From the NCBI RefSeq assembly GCF_011927795.1, contig NZ_JAATJJ010000001.1, positions 2,419,062 to 2,483,061 on the forward strand: a stretch of 64,000 nucleotides of DNA. The letters run 5' to 3'. Source of the stretch: Saonia flava. GTDB taxonomy: Bacteria > Bacteroidota > Bacteroidia > Flavobacteriales > Flavobacteriaceae. Below the pieces are notes generated by a model, which did no database searches, was not told the DNA's origin, and saw only the letters and a list, made by a program, of their open reading frames with translations. Positions 44,552-52,773 of this stretch are shown in pieces; within the stretch, counting starts at the first letter, position 1, and every line of letters begins with the position of its first letter. A program made the translations under genes and the position numbers.

Positions 44552-44575
44552 AATTTTTAGACAAATCTAAAAATT
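44552..44575. promoter_or_regulatory. Perfect 24-bp palindrome, probable DtxR/MntR-type operator
   Basis: AATTTTTAGA (44552-44561) and TCTAAAAATT (44566-44575) are exact reverse complements around CAAA. The TTTAGA-N4-TCTAAA core resembles operators of the DtxR/IdeR/MntR family (TTAGG-type half-sites). It lies between the divergent receptor and regulator genes and overlaps both of their promoters. Confidence 0.85.
44562..44569 (-). promoter_or_regulatory. -7 element of the TonB receptor gene inside the operator
   Basis: The minus strand reads TAGATTTG, matching TAnnTTTG, at the centre of the palindrome. The start codon at 44528 is about 33 bp further on. A regulator bound here would block the promoter. 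Confidence 0.6.
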
Positions 44576-44603
44576 TGTTTTTATAAATAAAAATGTATTT
44601 TTG
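44574..44603 (+). promoter_or_regulatory. Promoter of the DtxR/MntR-type regulator and ZIP genes
   Basis: TTTG at 44574-44577 (-33) and TATTTTTG at 44596-44603 (-7) are separated by 18 bp, a good Bacteroidota promoter. The -33 box overlaps the last two bases of the palindromic operator. The ATG is at 44619. Confidence 0.7.
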
Positions 44604-44618
44604 TTAAAACGGTTTTTA

Positions 44619-45275
44619 ATGACCCATTCAGAGGAAAACTATATCAAAACCATATTTCATTTGGAAAAAAATGAAAAGAAAGGTATTTCTACCAATGCAA
44701 TTGCCAAGCAAATGGAGACGAAACCTTCTTCGGTAACGGATATGATAAAAAAATTGTCAGAAAAAAATTTGGTGAACTATAAAAAATACCAAGGAGTGTC
44801 TTTAACCACTTTAGGTAGAAAAACCGCTTTGGGAATAGTTAGGAAGCATCGTCTATGGGAGGTTTTTTTGGTTGAGAAACTGGATTTTTCTTGGGACGAG
44901 GTGCATGAAGTAGCCGAACAATTGGAACACATTAAAAGCGAAAAACTAATAGATAAACTGGACAAGCTTTTGGATTTTCCCCAGTTTGATCCCCATGGGG
45001 ATCCCATTCCAACTAAGAATGGGGAGTTTAAAGAGCGTGAGAAAAAACTGTTAAGCAAACTGCCTATCCTTAGTAAAGGTATTTGTGTTGGTGTCAAGGA
45101 TTCATCTGCACCTTTTTTAAAGTTTTTGGACAAGCACAGTATTGCCCTGGGTCAAGTTGTTAAGGTGTTGGAAAAAGAGGAGTTTGATGGCTCCTTTATT
45201 ATAGAAATTAATGACAAAAGGATGCATATTTCCAATCAAATAGCATCAAATTTATATTTAAAAATTGATAAATAA
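44619..45275 (+). CDS. DtxR/MntR-family metal-dependent repressor
   Basis: I used the ATG at 44619; an in-frame TTG at 44601 lies in the -7 box. The 218-residue protein has an N-terminal winged helix (TNAIAKQMETKPSSVTDMIKKLSEKNLVNY). The metal and dimerisation domain includes RKHRLWEVFLVEKL, DEVHEVAEQLEHI and FPQFDPHGDPIP, with the conserved His, Glu and Cys/Asp-type ligand positions. A C-terminal FeoA/SH3-like domain follows from about residue 140. It lies 2 bp before the ZIP gene and probably represses itself, ZIP and the divergent receptor when the metal is plentiful. Mn or Fe is the likely signal. Confidence 0.93.
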   Translation: MTHSEENYIKTIFHLEKNEKKGISTNAIAKQMETKPSSVTDMIKKLSEKNLVNYKKYQGVSLTTLGRKTALGIVRKHRLWEVFLVEKLDFSWDEVHEVAEQLEHIKSEKLIDKLDKLLDFPQFDPHGDPIPTKNGEFKEREKKLLSKLPILSKGICVGVKDSSAPFLKFLDKHSIALGQVVKVLEKEEFDGSFIIEINDKRMHISNQIASNLYLKIDK

Positions 45276-45277
45276 CT

Positions 45278-46099
45278 ATGGAACAGATAATTGATTATTT
45301 TGAATCTATAGACCCAATTTTAGCGGCATTTTATGCCACTCTTTTTACTTGGGGCTTAACCGCTGCAGGAGCGGCATTGGTTTTTTTGTTCAAAACTATG
45401 AACCGAGCAGTCTTGGATGGCATGTTGGGGTTTACAGGTGGAGTAATGGTGGCCGCTAGTTTTTGGAGCTTACTTGCCCCAGGGATTGAAATGAGTCCGG
45501 GCGAAGGTTTTGTAAAAGTGATTCCTGCTGCAGTAGGATTCTTGTTAGGGGCTCTATTTCTTTTTGGGTTGGACAAAGTACTCCCGCATTTACATATCAA
45601 TTTTAAGGAAAGTGAAGCTGAAGGTGTAAAAACACCTTGGCACAGGACTACCTTATTAACATTGGCAATTACGCTTCACAATATTCCGGAAGGCTTAGCT
45701 GTAGGTGTTCTTTTTGGTGGTGTAGCAGCCGGTTTTGATGGTGCAACTATAGGAGGTGCCGTTGCATTGGCCTTGGGGATTGGTTTACAGAATTTCCCAG
45801 AGGGTTTTGCTGTTGCCATGCCTTTAAGAAGACAGGGGATAAGTAGAAGGAAGAGCTTTTTATATGGACAAGCATCCGCATTGGTGGAGCCATTTGCTGC
45901 GGTTTTGGGCGCCTGGGCGGTACTTACATTTCAACCTATTTTACCATATGCCTTATCTTTTGCTGCAGGAGCAATGATTTTTGTTGTTGTGGAGGAAGTC
46001 ATACCAGAGACCCAACTGGATAAGCATACAGATATTGCTACCATGGGATTTATTGGGGGTTTTATTGTAATGATGAGTTTGGATGTTGGACTTGGTTAA
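45278..46099 (+). CDS. ZIP-family divalent metal transporter
   Basis: The 273-residue protein has about eight membrane segments. The binuclear metal-site motifs are HNIPEGLAVGV in TM4 and QNFPEGFAVAMPLRR in TM5. VVVEEVIPE near the end is also typical. The first position of the TM5 motif is Gln instead of His, as in several GufA-type bacterial ZIPs. It imports Zn, Mn or Fe across the inner membrane. The gene follows the DtxR-type regulator by 2 bp, so both are in one unit controlled by the 44552 palindrome. Confidence 0.93.
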   Translation: MEQIIDYFESIDPILAAFYATLFTWGLTAAGAALVFLFKTMNRAVLDGMLGFTGGVMVAASFWSLLAPGIEMSPGEGFVKVIPAAVGFLLGALFLFGLDKVLPHLHINFKESEAEGVKTPWHRTTLLTLAITLHNIPEGLAVGVLFGGVAAGFDGATIGGAVALALGIGLQNFPEGFAVAMPLRRQGISRRKSFLYGQASALVEPFAAVLGAWAVLTFQPILPYALSFAAGAMIFVVVEEVIPETQLDKHTDIATMGFIGGFIVMMSLDVGLG

Positions 46100-46127
46100 A
46101 TTTGATTTTTAATAGAAGAAATACCTT

Positions 46128-47279
46128 TTACTCTCCAATAAGATCAAACACACCTTTGGTCAAGAAAGTACTGGTAGCACCAAATTCCCCTACATTTTTA
46201 ACAGCGGTATAACCACCATAGGTGTTGCCGGTTTTAATTTCCACTTGTTTAAAAGTATAGCCTGTTTCATTTTTGGAATCCATTAGAAGCACATAGGAAA
46301 TATCATTTATGGTAACAATTGCTTCTGTTGGCAATGCCTGTTCCAATGAAGAATCTGTAATTATTGAGGCATCCACAAACATCCCTGTTAAAATGTTTTG
46401 ATTGGATTCATCTTTAAGATGTCCGTGTACTTTTATAGTTCTGCTTTCATCAATAGAGGTGCCTATTAAATAAACTTCCGCTTCATAGGTTTCATCCGAA
46501 GCTTCTGGGATAACAAACAGTATTTGTTGTTCTTTTTTAATTTTCATGATGTCTTTTTCAAATACAGATAACTCTAGATGAATATGGTCGTTATCAATAA
46601 TTTCCAAAATGGACGTTGCTGGGGAGACAAACATGCCTTTGGTTATATTAACTTTTGTAATACTTCCACTAATTGGAGCGTAGATGGGAGCTGTTGTAGT
46701 AATTATTCCATTTTCAACATTGGCTATGGAGATGTTGAGCATGGATAATTTTTTACGGAGACCGTTGTGCCTTGCAAGGGCGGTTTTATATTCACTCTCT
46801 GATTGAAGATACTTTTTTTGAGAACTTATATTTTCATCAAAAAGGATTTTTTGGCGGTCATATTCAGATTTTAAATAAACCAAACTTTCGTTTAGTTCAA
46901 TATAGTTCTGTTGCATGGTAACAAATTCTGGATTTTCAATAGTCACCAATGCCTGTCCCTTTTTCACGGAATCCCCAATTAGAAAAGGAGTATTTTTAAT
47001 ATACCCTCCCATTGTGGCATTTATGACCACTTTATTCTCTGGCGGAACATCTATCATTCCATTGGTCTTAACAATCACAGGAAAAGATTTTTCTTCCAAA
47101 CTTCGCAGTTCCATGGAACTTTTGTCAAATTGTTCTAGGGAAATATTGATTAGGTTGCTGGCAGTTTGTGCATTGTCCTTGACAGTTTCAGCTCCTTTTT
47201 TTTCAGAAGAATTGCAACTGGAAAAGTTTGCTACTAGTGCTATGATGGCTATTTTATATATGAAATGTTTCATGAACAT
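46128..47279 (-). CDS. CusB-like periplasmic adaptor of heavy-metal efflux
   Basis: The 383-residue lipoprotein (Cys in NFSSCNSS, about residue 22) has the adaptor layout. A lipoyl half (VVINATMGGYIKNTPFLIGDSVKKGQALVTIEN) leads into an alpha-hairpin near residues 110-180. The second half (APISGSITKVNITKGMFVSPATSILEI) and beta-barrel domains follow. It lies 4 bp after the CusA-TolC fusion gene. Two Met codons at the start (MFMKHF) are both possible. It is the last gene of the metal-efflux operon and convergent with the ZIP gene. Confidence 0.92.
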   Translation of the reverse strand: MFMKHFIYKIAIIALVANFSSCNSSEKKGAETVKDNAQTASNLINISLEQFDKSSMELRSLEEKSFPVIVKTNGMIDVPPENKVVINATMGGYIKNTPFLIGDSVKKGQALVTIENPEFVTMQQNYIELNESLVYLKSEYDRQKILFDENISSQKKYLQSESEYKTALARHNGLRKKLSMLNISIANVENGIITTTAPIYAPISGSITKVNITKGMFVSPATSILEIIDNDHIHLELSVFEKDIMKIKKEQQILFVIPEASDETYEAEVYLIGTSIDESRTIKVHGHLKDESNQNILTGMFVDASIITDSSLEQALPTEAIVTINDISYVLLMDSKNETGYTFKQVEIKTGNTYGGYTAVKNVGEFGATSTFLTKGVFDLIGE

Positions 47280-47283
47280 GATT

Positions 47284-50200
47284 TTAAAGAGTTAGGTAGT
47301 TAATATTGATGACTGTTTGGTTGTATTGGTTGAGATTGTCCAAATAACCAAGCTTAACTTCATAAGCATTTTCAATGCTCTGTATATATTGAAAAAAATC
47401 TATTTCCCCATTTTTAAAACTTACCATGGCAGTTTTAAGAATTTCATCGGATAGGAAGGAACCTTCCTGTTCATAATAGACCAGGGCCTTTTCTCGTTTT
47501 GTGAATTCTGCCAATAGGGCATTGTAGTGTGTGTTCAATTGAATTTTATAATCCTTGGATTCCTGCAAGGCTATGTCTTCTGCAATCCGTGATGCTTTAA
47601 TTTTTGAAGATTGCCCACCAAACAATAAAGGTATTTTAAGCCCTAGTTGATACCCATAAAGATTCTCATTTAAGTTATCATTGGTACCCACAAAATAATT
47701 AAGGCTTATATCGGGCAACAATTGCTGTTTCTGCACATTGTTATGTGCTTTCATTACTCCCAATCGGTTTTGATAATAGACCATTTCTGGGCTTTCCTCA
47801 ATACCAATTTTCTCTAATGGAATTTTATTGATGGGAACCGGGGCAATTTTAATACCGTCGTCCGTCTGAACCCGCTTTATTAAATTGCCATAAGCCACCG
47901 AAGCATCTTGAATTGCCTGATTGTACAGGATATTTATTTGTTTTTGTTTGGACTGTGCCGTTATCTTTTCTAGATAATTGGTTTCGCCCAATTCAAATTT
48001 TCGCTGTGCCATGCTGGAAAAATTTTGATAAATACTGTCCAGCATTCTATAAACACCTTCCTTTTCCTTTTCGTAAAGGTATTGGTAGTAATTTGCCGTA
48101 ACTTCCCGTTCTAGCCCTTTCTTTTGAATTTCGTAGGTACTGGATGCTAGGTTGTAACTGGTTTTATTCAATTTTTTTTCAGCAAAATATAGGGATGGAA
48201 ATAGAAAATCCTGTTGTACACCAAATACTTTTAGAGGGTCATTGTTTACGGCAAGATTGTTCTCATCATAATGGTAATACACTTGAGTCTTATCAAAACT
48301 AAAAGCACTATTTATTAGTGCATTGGATTGCTCAACTTTGAGTTCTTCAGCTTTTAGACCCGCATTGTTTTTTATGGCCAGTTCAATCAAATTGTCCAAG
48401 CTCAATGGTTTTTCTTGTGACCTAGCAGATAATGAAAAGCACATTAAAATCAATAAAATCCCCAATCCCTTAGGGCTTTTTTTATGTCTTGGAGTGCTTA
48501 AATATCCATATAATACAGGTAGCACAACCAAGGTCAAGAGTGTTGCTGTAATTAGCCCACCAATAACTACAGTTGCCAGTGGCCTTTGTACTTCTGCCCC
48601 TGCGCTTGTAGATAGGGCCATGGGCAAGAACCCTAAAGCGGCTGCTGAAGCCGTAAGCAATACTGCCCTTAACCTATCTTTTGTTCCTTGTTTAATGAGT
48701 GCTTCCATGCTTTCATATCCTTTGGTTTTTAATTCTTTAAAATGCTCAATTAGGACAATGCCGTTAAGGACTGCAATACCAAATAGAGCTATAAACCCTA
48801 CCCCAGCAGAAATACTAAATGGCAATCCCCTTGCCCATAATAATAATATGCCACCAACCGCAGCAAGGGGTATGGCAGAATAGATGATCAATACTTCCTT
48901 GACCGATTTAAAGGCAAAATAGAGCATCACAAAAATTAATAAGAGTGCTATGGGGACAGCGACTTTTAACCTGGCCGTTGCACTTTGCAGATTTTCGAAC
49001 TGGCCGCCGTAGGTTATGGAATAGCCTACGGGCAATTTTACATTGTCATTGATCAATTTTTGAACATCATCCACAACAGATTGTAGATCTCGGTTGCGGA
49101 CATTGATTCCCACTACAATTCTTCGTCTGGTATCATCCCTGGATATTTTTGCAGCACCTTTTTGATAGGTAATTTCCGCAAGTTCGCTCAGTGGAATTTT
49201 TCCACCGGAGGGTACATCCACATACAGATTCTTCAGATTGTCAATATCCTTTCTATTTTCTTTTTCTAAACGGACCACAAGGTCGAACCTTTTTTCACCC
49301 TCATAAATACTGCCCACGGTGCGCCCGGCAAAGGCCATGGATACCATATCATTTAGATCTTTAATGTTTAGACCATATCGAGCAATTTTTTCCCGATGAT
49401 AAACCACACTCATTTGGGGAAGTCCAACAATCTTTTCCACCGAAATATCTGCGGCACCGGGTACATTTTCAATCAATGATTTTATTTCGTTGGCCTTTTT
49501 GTTGAGAATATCCAAGTCTTCCCCAAAAATCTTAATGGCAATGTCTGCCCTTACCCCTGTAATCAATTCATTAAAGCGCATTTCTATGGGTTGTGTAAAT
49601 TCTACTTCCATACCGGGAATAATGGCAAGCGCTTCTTTGAATTTATCGGCCAGGTCATCCTTGGTTTTAGCAGAGACCCATTCTTTAATGGGTTTTAAAA
49701 TAATGATCACATCACTTTCTTCCATGGACATGGGGTCTGTGGGAACTTCTGCTGCACCTATTCTGGTGACCACCTGTTCCACCTCTGGAAACTCATCTAG
49801 CAGTATTTTTTCAATTCGTGTGGTGGTTTCTATGGTTTTGCTCAGGGATGTTCCCGTCTTTAAAATAGGTTGAATCACAAAGTCGCCCTCATCCAAGGTG
49901 GGAACAAATTCACTTCCCATGGTGCTAAATAAAAAGGCAGCGAGGGCAAGCAAAAAAATTGAAATACCCAACACCCATTTTTTACTTTGCAAGGCCCAAT
50001 TTATAATGGAGTCAAATAGGTTGTTTAGCCAGCTCATTAAGCGAACCGAGATATTTTTATCGGATACGTTTGATGGTTTTAAAAACATGGATGCTACCAC
50101 TGGGACATAGGTAAAGCAAAACAACATGGCACCGATCAATGCAAAACTAAAGGTAAGTGCCATGGGCTTGAACATTTTTCCTTCCACACCACTCAGTGAA

Positions 50201-51603
50201 AGAATAGGAATAAATACAATAAGGATAATGAGCTGTCCAAAAATGGCGGAACTCATCATTTTAGAGGCGCTTTTTATGGTGATGGTATCCTTTGCTATTT
50301 GATTGTCTAGTTTGGAAAGCAGTTCCAGTTCAGATTTTTTTGAGGTAATCCTAAATGCAATAAACTCCACAATGATGACTGCACCATCAATGATTATCCC
50401 AAAATCAATGGCTCCCAAACTCATTAAATTGGCATCTACACCAAAAATATACATTAGGGAAAGTGCAAACAACAAACAAAGGGGTATAACAGAGGCCACT
50501 ACCAATCCAGAACGAAAATTACCCAATAAGAGCACCACTACAAAGATGACGATCAAACATCCCAAAATAAGATTTTCGGTAACGGTAAAAGTTGTTTTTG
50601 CTATGAGCTCGCTTCGATCTAAAAAAGGATTAATATAGACGCCCTCTGGCAAAGATTTTGATATGGATGCCACACGCTCCTTTACTGCATCTATGACTTC
50701 TTTGGAGTTGGCGTCCTTTAGCATCATCACCTGACCCAATACTTTCTCGCCTTGGCCATTGCCTGTAATGGCCCCAAAACGGTTGGCACTGCCATAATCT
50801 ACCTGTGCTACATCTTTAATATAAACGGGTATGCCCTCGGTTGTTTTTACCACAATATTTCTAATATCATCTAAAGTGGTTACTAGCCCTTCCGCTCTAA
50901 TGAAGTAGGCTTGGTTCACCTTTTCAATATATCCACCACCGGCTATACTATTGTTCATTTCTAAAGCCGTAAACACTTCATGGGCCGTAATGCCCATGGC
51001 CAACAACCTTTCTGTGGTTATGGCCACTTCATATTGTTTTAAACGCCCCCCCCAAGTGTTTACTTCCACGACTCCAGGAATACCAGAAAGCTGTCTTTTT
51101 ATAATCCAGTCCTGTATGGTTCTAAGGTCGGTTGCATTGTATTTATCTTCATATCCTGGCTTAACATCCAAGATGTATTGGTATATTTCTCCCAATCCTG
51201 TGGTGATAGGCCCCATTTCTGGAGTGCCAAATCCGGCAGGGATTTTTTCAGATGCTGTTTTTATTTTTTCTGCAATGAGTTGACGTGGGAGATAGGTGCC
51301 CATATCGTCTTCAAAAACGATGGTGACCACGGACAAACCAAATTTGGAAATAGAACGAATTTCCTTAACCCCTGGAAGGTTGGCCATTTCCAGTTCCACG
51401 GGATAGGTGATAAATTGTTCCATATCCTGAGTGGATAAATTTCTTGATGTTGTAAGCACCTGTACTTGGTTGTTAGTAATATCTGGAACAGCACCAATAG
51501 GGATTTGGGTGAGCGAATAGACCCCAAAACCGATAATAAATAAGGTAAACAAGAGTACAACAAACTTGTTCTTAATACTAAAATTGATGATATACGAAAG
51601 CAT
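47284..51603 (-). CDS. CusA/CzcA-family heavy-metal RND pump fused to a TolC-like domain
   Basis: The 1439-residue protein is about 1040 residues of CusA/CzcA-type RND permease followed by a TolC/OEP-like domain of about 390. HME-family markers include TM1 NKFVVLLFTLFIIGFGVYSL and TM4 GAIDFGIIIDGAVIIVE, with the single relay Asp pattern of metal pumps. The junction is a hydrophobic segment (GLGILLILMCFSLSARSQ, about residues 1045-1062) that looks like a former signal peptide. The repeated helices LSLDNLIELAIKNNAGLKAEEL and onwards follow. In other bacteria these are separate genes. The His-rich gene upstream and CusB-like gene downstream complete the operon. Substrate may be Cu, Zn, Co or Cd. 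Confidence 0.94.
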   Translation of the reverse strand: MLSYIINFSIKNKFVVLLFTLFIIGFGVYSLTQIPIGAVPDITNNQVQVLTTSRNLSTQDMEQFITYPVELEMANLPGVKEIRSISKFGLSVVTIVFEDDMGTYLPRQLIAEKIKTASEKIPAGFGTPEMGPITTGLGEIYQYILDVKPGYEDKYNATDLRTIQDWIIKRQLSGIPGVVEVNTWGGRLKQYEVAITTERLLAMGITAHEVFTALEMNNSIAGGGYIEKVNQAYFIRAEGLVTTLDDIRNIVVKTTEGIPVYIKDVAQVDYGSANRFGAITGNGQGEKVLGQVMMLKDANSKEVIDAVKERVASISKSLPEGVYINPFLDRSELIAKTTFTVTENLILGCLIVIFVVVLLLGNFRSGLVVASVIPLCLLFALSLMYIFGVDANLMSLGAIDFGIIIDGAVIIVEFIAFRITSKKSELELLSKLDNQIAKDTITIKSASKMMSSAIFGQLIILIVFIPILSLSGVEGKMFKPMALTFSFALIGAMLFCFTYVPVVASMFLKPSNVSDKNISVRLMSWLNNLFDSIINWALQSKKWVLGISIFLLALAAFLFSTMGSEFVPTLDEGDFVIQPILKTGTSLSKTIETTTRIEKILLDEFPEVEQVVTRIGAAEVPTDPMSMEESDVIIILKPIKEWVSAKTKDDLADKFKEALAIIPGMEVEFTQPIEMRFNELITGVRADIAIKIFGEDLDILNKKANEIKSLIENVPGAADISVEKIVGLPQMSVVYHREKIARYGLNIKDLNDMVSMAFAGRTVGSIYEGEKRFDLVVRLEKENRKDIDNLKNLYVDVPSGGKIPLSELAEITYQKGAAKISRDDTRRRIVVGINVRNRDLQSVVDDVQKLINDNVKLPVGYSITYGGQFENLQSATARLKVAVPIALLLIFVMLYFAFKSVKEVLIIYSAIPLAAVGGILLLWARGLPFSISAGVGFIALFGIAVLNGIVLIEHFKELKTKGYESMEALIKQGTKDRLRAVLLTASAAALGFLPMALSTSAGAEVQRPLATVVIGGLITATLLTLVVLPVLYGYLSTPRHKKSPKGLGILLILMCFSLSARSQEKPLSLDNLIELAIKNNAGLKAEELKVEQSNALINSAFSFDKTQVYYHYDENNLAVNNDPLKVFGVQQDFLFPSLYFAEKKLNKTSYNLASSTYEIQKKGLEREVTANYYQYLYEKEKEGVYRMLDSIYQNFSSMAQRKFELGETNYLEKITAQSKQKQINILYNQAIQDASVAYGNLIKRVQTDDGIKIAPVPINKIPLEKIGIEESPEMVYYQNRLGVMKAHNNVQKQQLLPDISLNYFVGTNDNLNENLYGYQLGLKIPLLFGGQSSKIKASRIAEDIALQESKDYKIQLNTHYNALLAEFTKREKALVYYEQEGSFLSDEILKTAMVSFKNGEIDFFQYIQSIENAYEVKLGYLDNLNQYNQTVININYLTL

Positions 51604-51673
51604 AATCCATTATATAAAGTTGTGAAGCTACTGGTATATAGCTTGTTAAAAAATGATATGTGTCAATAATGAA

Positions 51674-52072
51674 TTAAGCGTGCCGGGGTGGCTGAAAAGG
51701 GCCATCCTTTTCAAAAAGCGAATAGGAGGCCTGATAGAAGTAATTGGTTGCACTATCCATCCTAAATTCTGGAGTGCTTGTATATAAAAAAGCCTCATTA
51801 AGAACAAAGGCAGAAAGCGTTACGGTATGGGCTTGGTGCTGAAAGGGCATTTCTTCATGCTCTTCCTGTTCCTCTTGATGTTTTTGGCTATGTTCTGCTT
51901 TTAATTCCCCGTAGTGCTTGGAAAGAAATACCAAAAAATTATCCCCATATTCTTCTGAATGGAATTGGGCATGTTCTATCAATTCATCCAGTTCAACAAT
52001 TTCGCCAATGCCAATATGGAAACTTTGAACCAAAATTAGAAAAGAGATCGCTATGGAAATAAATTTTGTCAT
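51674..52072 (-). CDS. His-rich exported protein at the head of the metal-efflux operon
   Basis: The 132-residue protein has an N-terminal hydrophobic segment (FISIAISFLILVQSF), then HAQFHSEEYGDNFLVFLSKHYGELKAEHSQKHQ. It continues with an acidic, His-rich run (residues about 58-80) and a C-terminal part. At least ten His lie in the mature part, suggesting metal binding or sensing in the periplasm. It is co-directional with the CusA-TolC fusion gene and 70 bp upstream, so probably its first gene. I recognise the type as a common companion of CusA-like pumps in flavobacteria but not a named family. Confidence 0.75.
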   Translation of the reverse strand: MTKFISIAISFLILVQSFHIGIGEIVELDELIEHAQFHSEEYGDNFLVFLSKHYGELKAEHSQKHQEEQEEHEEMPFQHQAHTVTLSAFVLNEAFLYTSTPEFRMDSATNYFYQASYSLFEKDGPFQPPRHA

Positions 52073-52239
52073 AAAATGGTCTATTAAAGATAAAACATTT
52101 TAGAGAACCTTTCTTTTCACAAGTACAATTCATTCACAGTTTAGGATTGTTCTAAATAATTGATTTAAATATATTTAGATTGGAAAATAGTTTTTTTTTA
52201 AGTCTCAATGAGTTATAATCGATTGGGTCAGTTGGTATT

Positions 52240-52707
52240 CTACCAATATTCGAAAACCCTAAAAATTTTCCCGTTCCTAAATTCAAAAAGAGTCATTTCC
52301 GATTTATCTTCTTGATTTTCTTCTTCATTTTTATTGACAAATATTTTTTCCACTACAACAGCATTTAACCCTACAATTTTATTGATAATTTTAAAGTCAA
52401 TAATACTGCCGTCATAACCCCCATTTTTCTGATTCTGTAGATAACCATTGTACAAATCTTCTCGGGTATAGGTTCCTCCATATTTTGGGTGGACATATGT
52501 AAAGTCATCTGTAAAAAGGTCAAAAATGGCATTGATGTCCTCTGCCTTTGAATTGGCCTGAAACACTTTAAGATTTAATTCATAGTACTTATTAATAACG
52601 GAATTTAGTGAGTCTTTATGAGCTTTTGTTGCATCTTGGGCACTAGTTGCAGTACTCAAGCCTAGTAAAAGAAGAATTAAAATCTGGGCTTTAATAAATT
52701 TGACCAT
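52240..52707 (-). CDS. Secreted SnoaL/NTF2-like (DUF4440-type) protein
   Basis: The 155-residue protein has a signal peptide ending TSAQ (about residue 23). The NTF2-like cone fold shows as INKYYELNLKVFQANSKAEDINAIFDLFTDDFTYVHPKYGGTYTREDLYNGYLQNQ, with beta-strands to the end (EMTLFEFRNGKIFRVFEYW). Such domains bind small molecules or act as isomerases. There is no evident catalytic pair. It is separate from its neighbours, with 167 bp upstream and 66 bp downstream. Confidence 0.8.
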   Translation of the reverse strand: MVKFIKAQILILLLLGLSTATSAQDATKAHKDSLNSVINKYYELNLKVFQANSKAEDINAIFDLFTDDFTYVHPKYGGTYTREDLYNGYLQNQKNGGYDGSIIDFKIINKIVGLNAVVVEKIFVNKNEEENQEDKSEMTLFEFRNGKIFRVFEYW

Positions 52708-52773
52708 GTAGTATTATTTTTGGAGTAATATAGTGGCAATTTTAGCTAAAACCAAAAGACTTTAAGAAGCTAC

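Noticed and set aside
48323-48883. 186-residue plus-strand open frame inside the CusA-TolC fusion gene
   Set aside because: It is antisense to conserved RND sequence, has no ribosome-binding site and matches no family.
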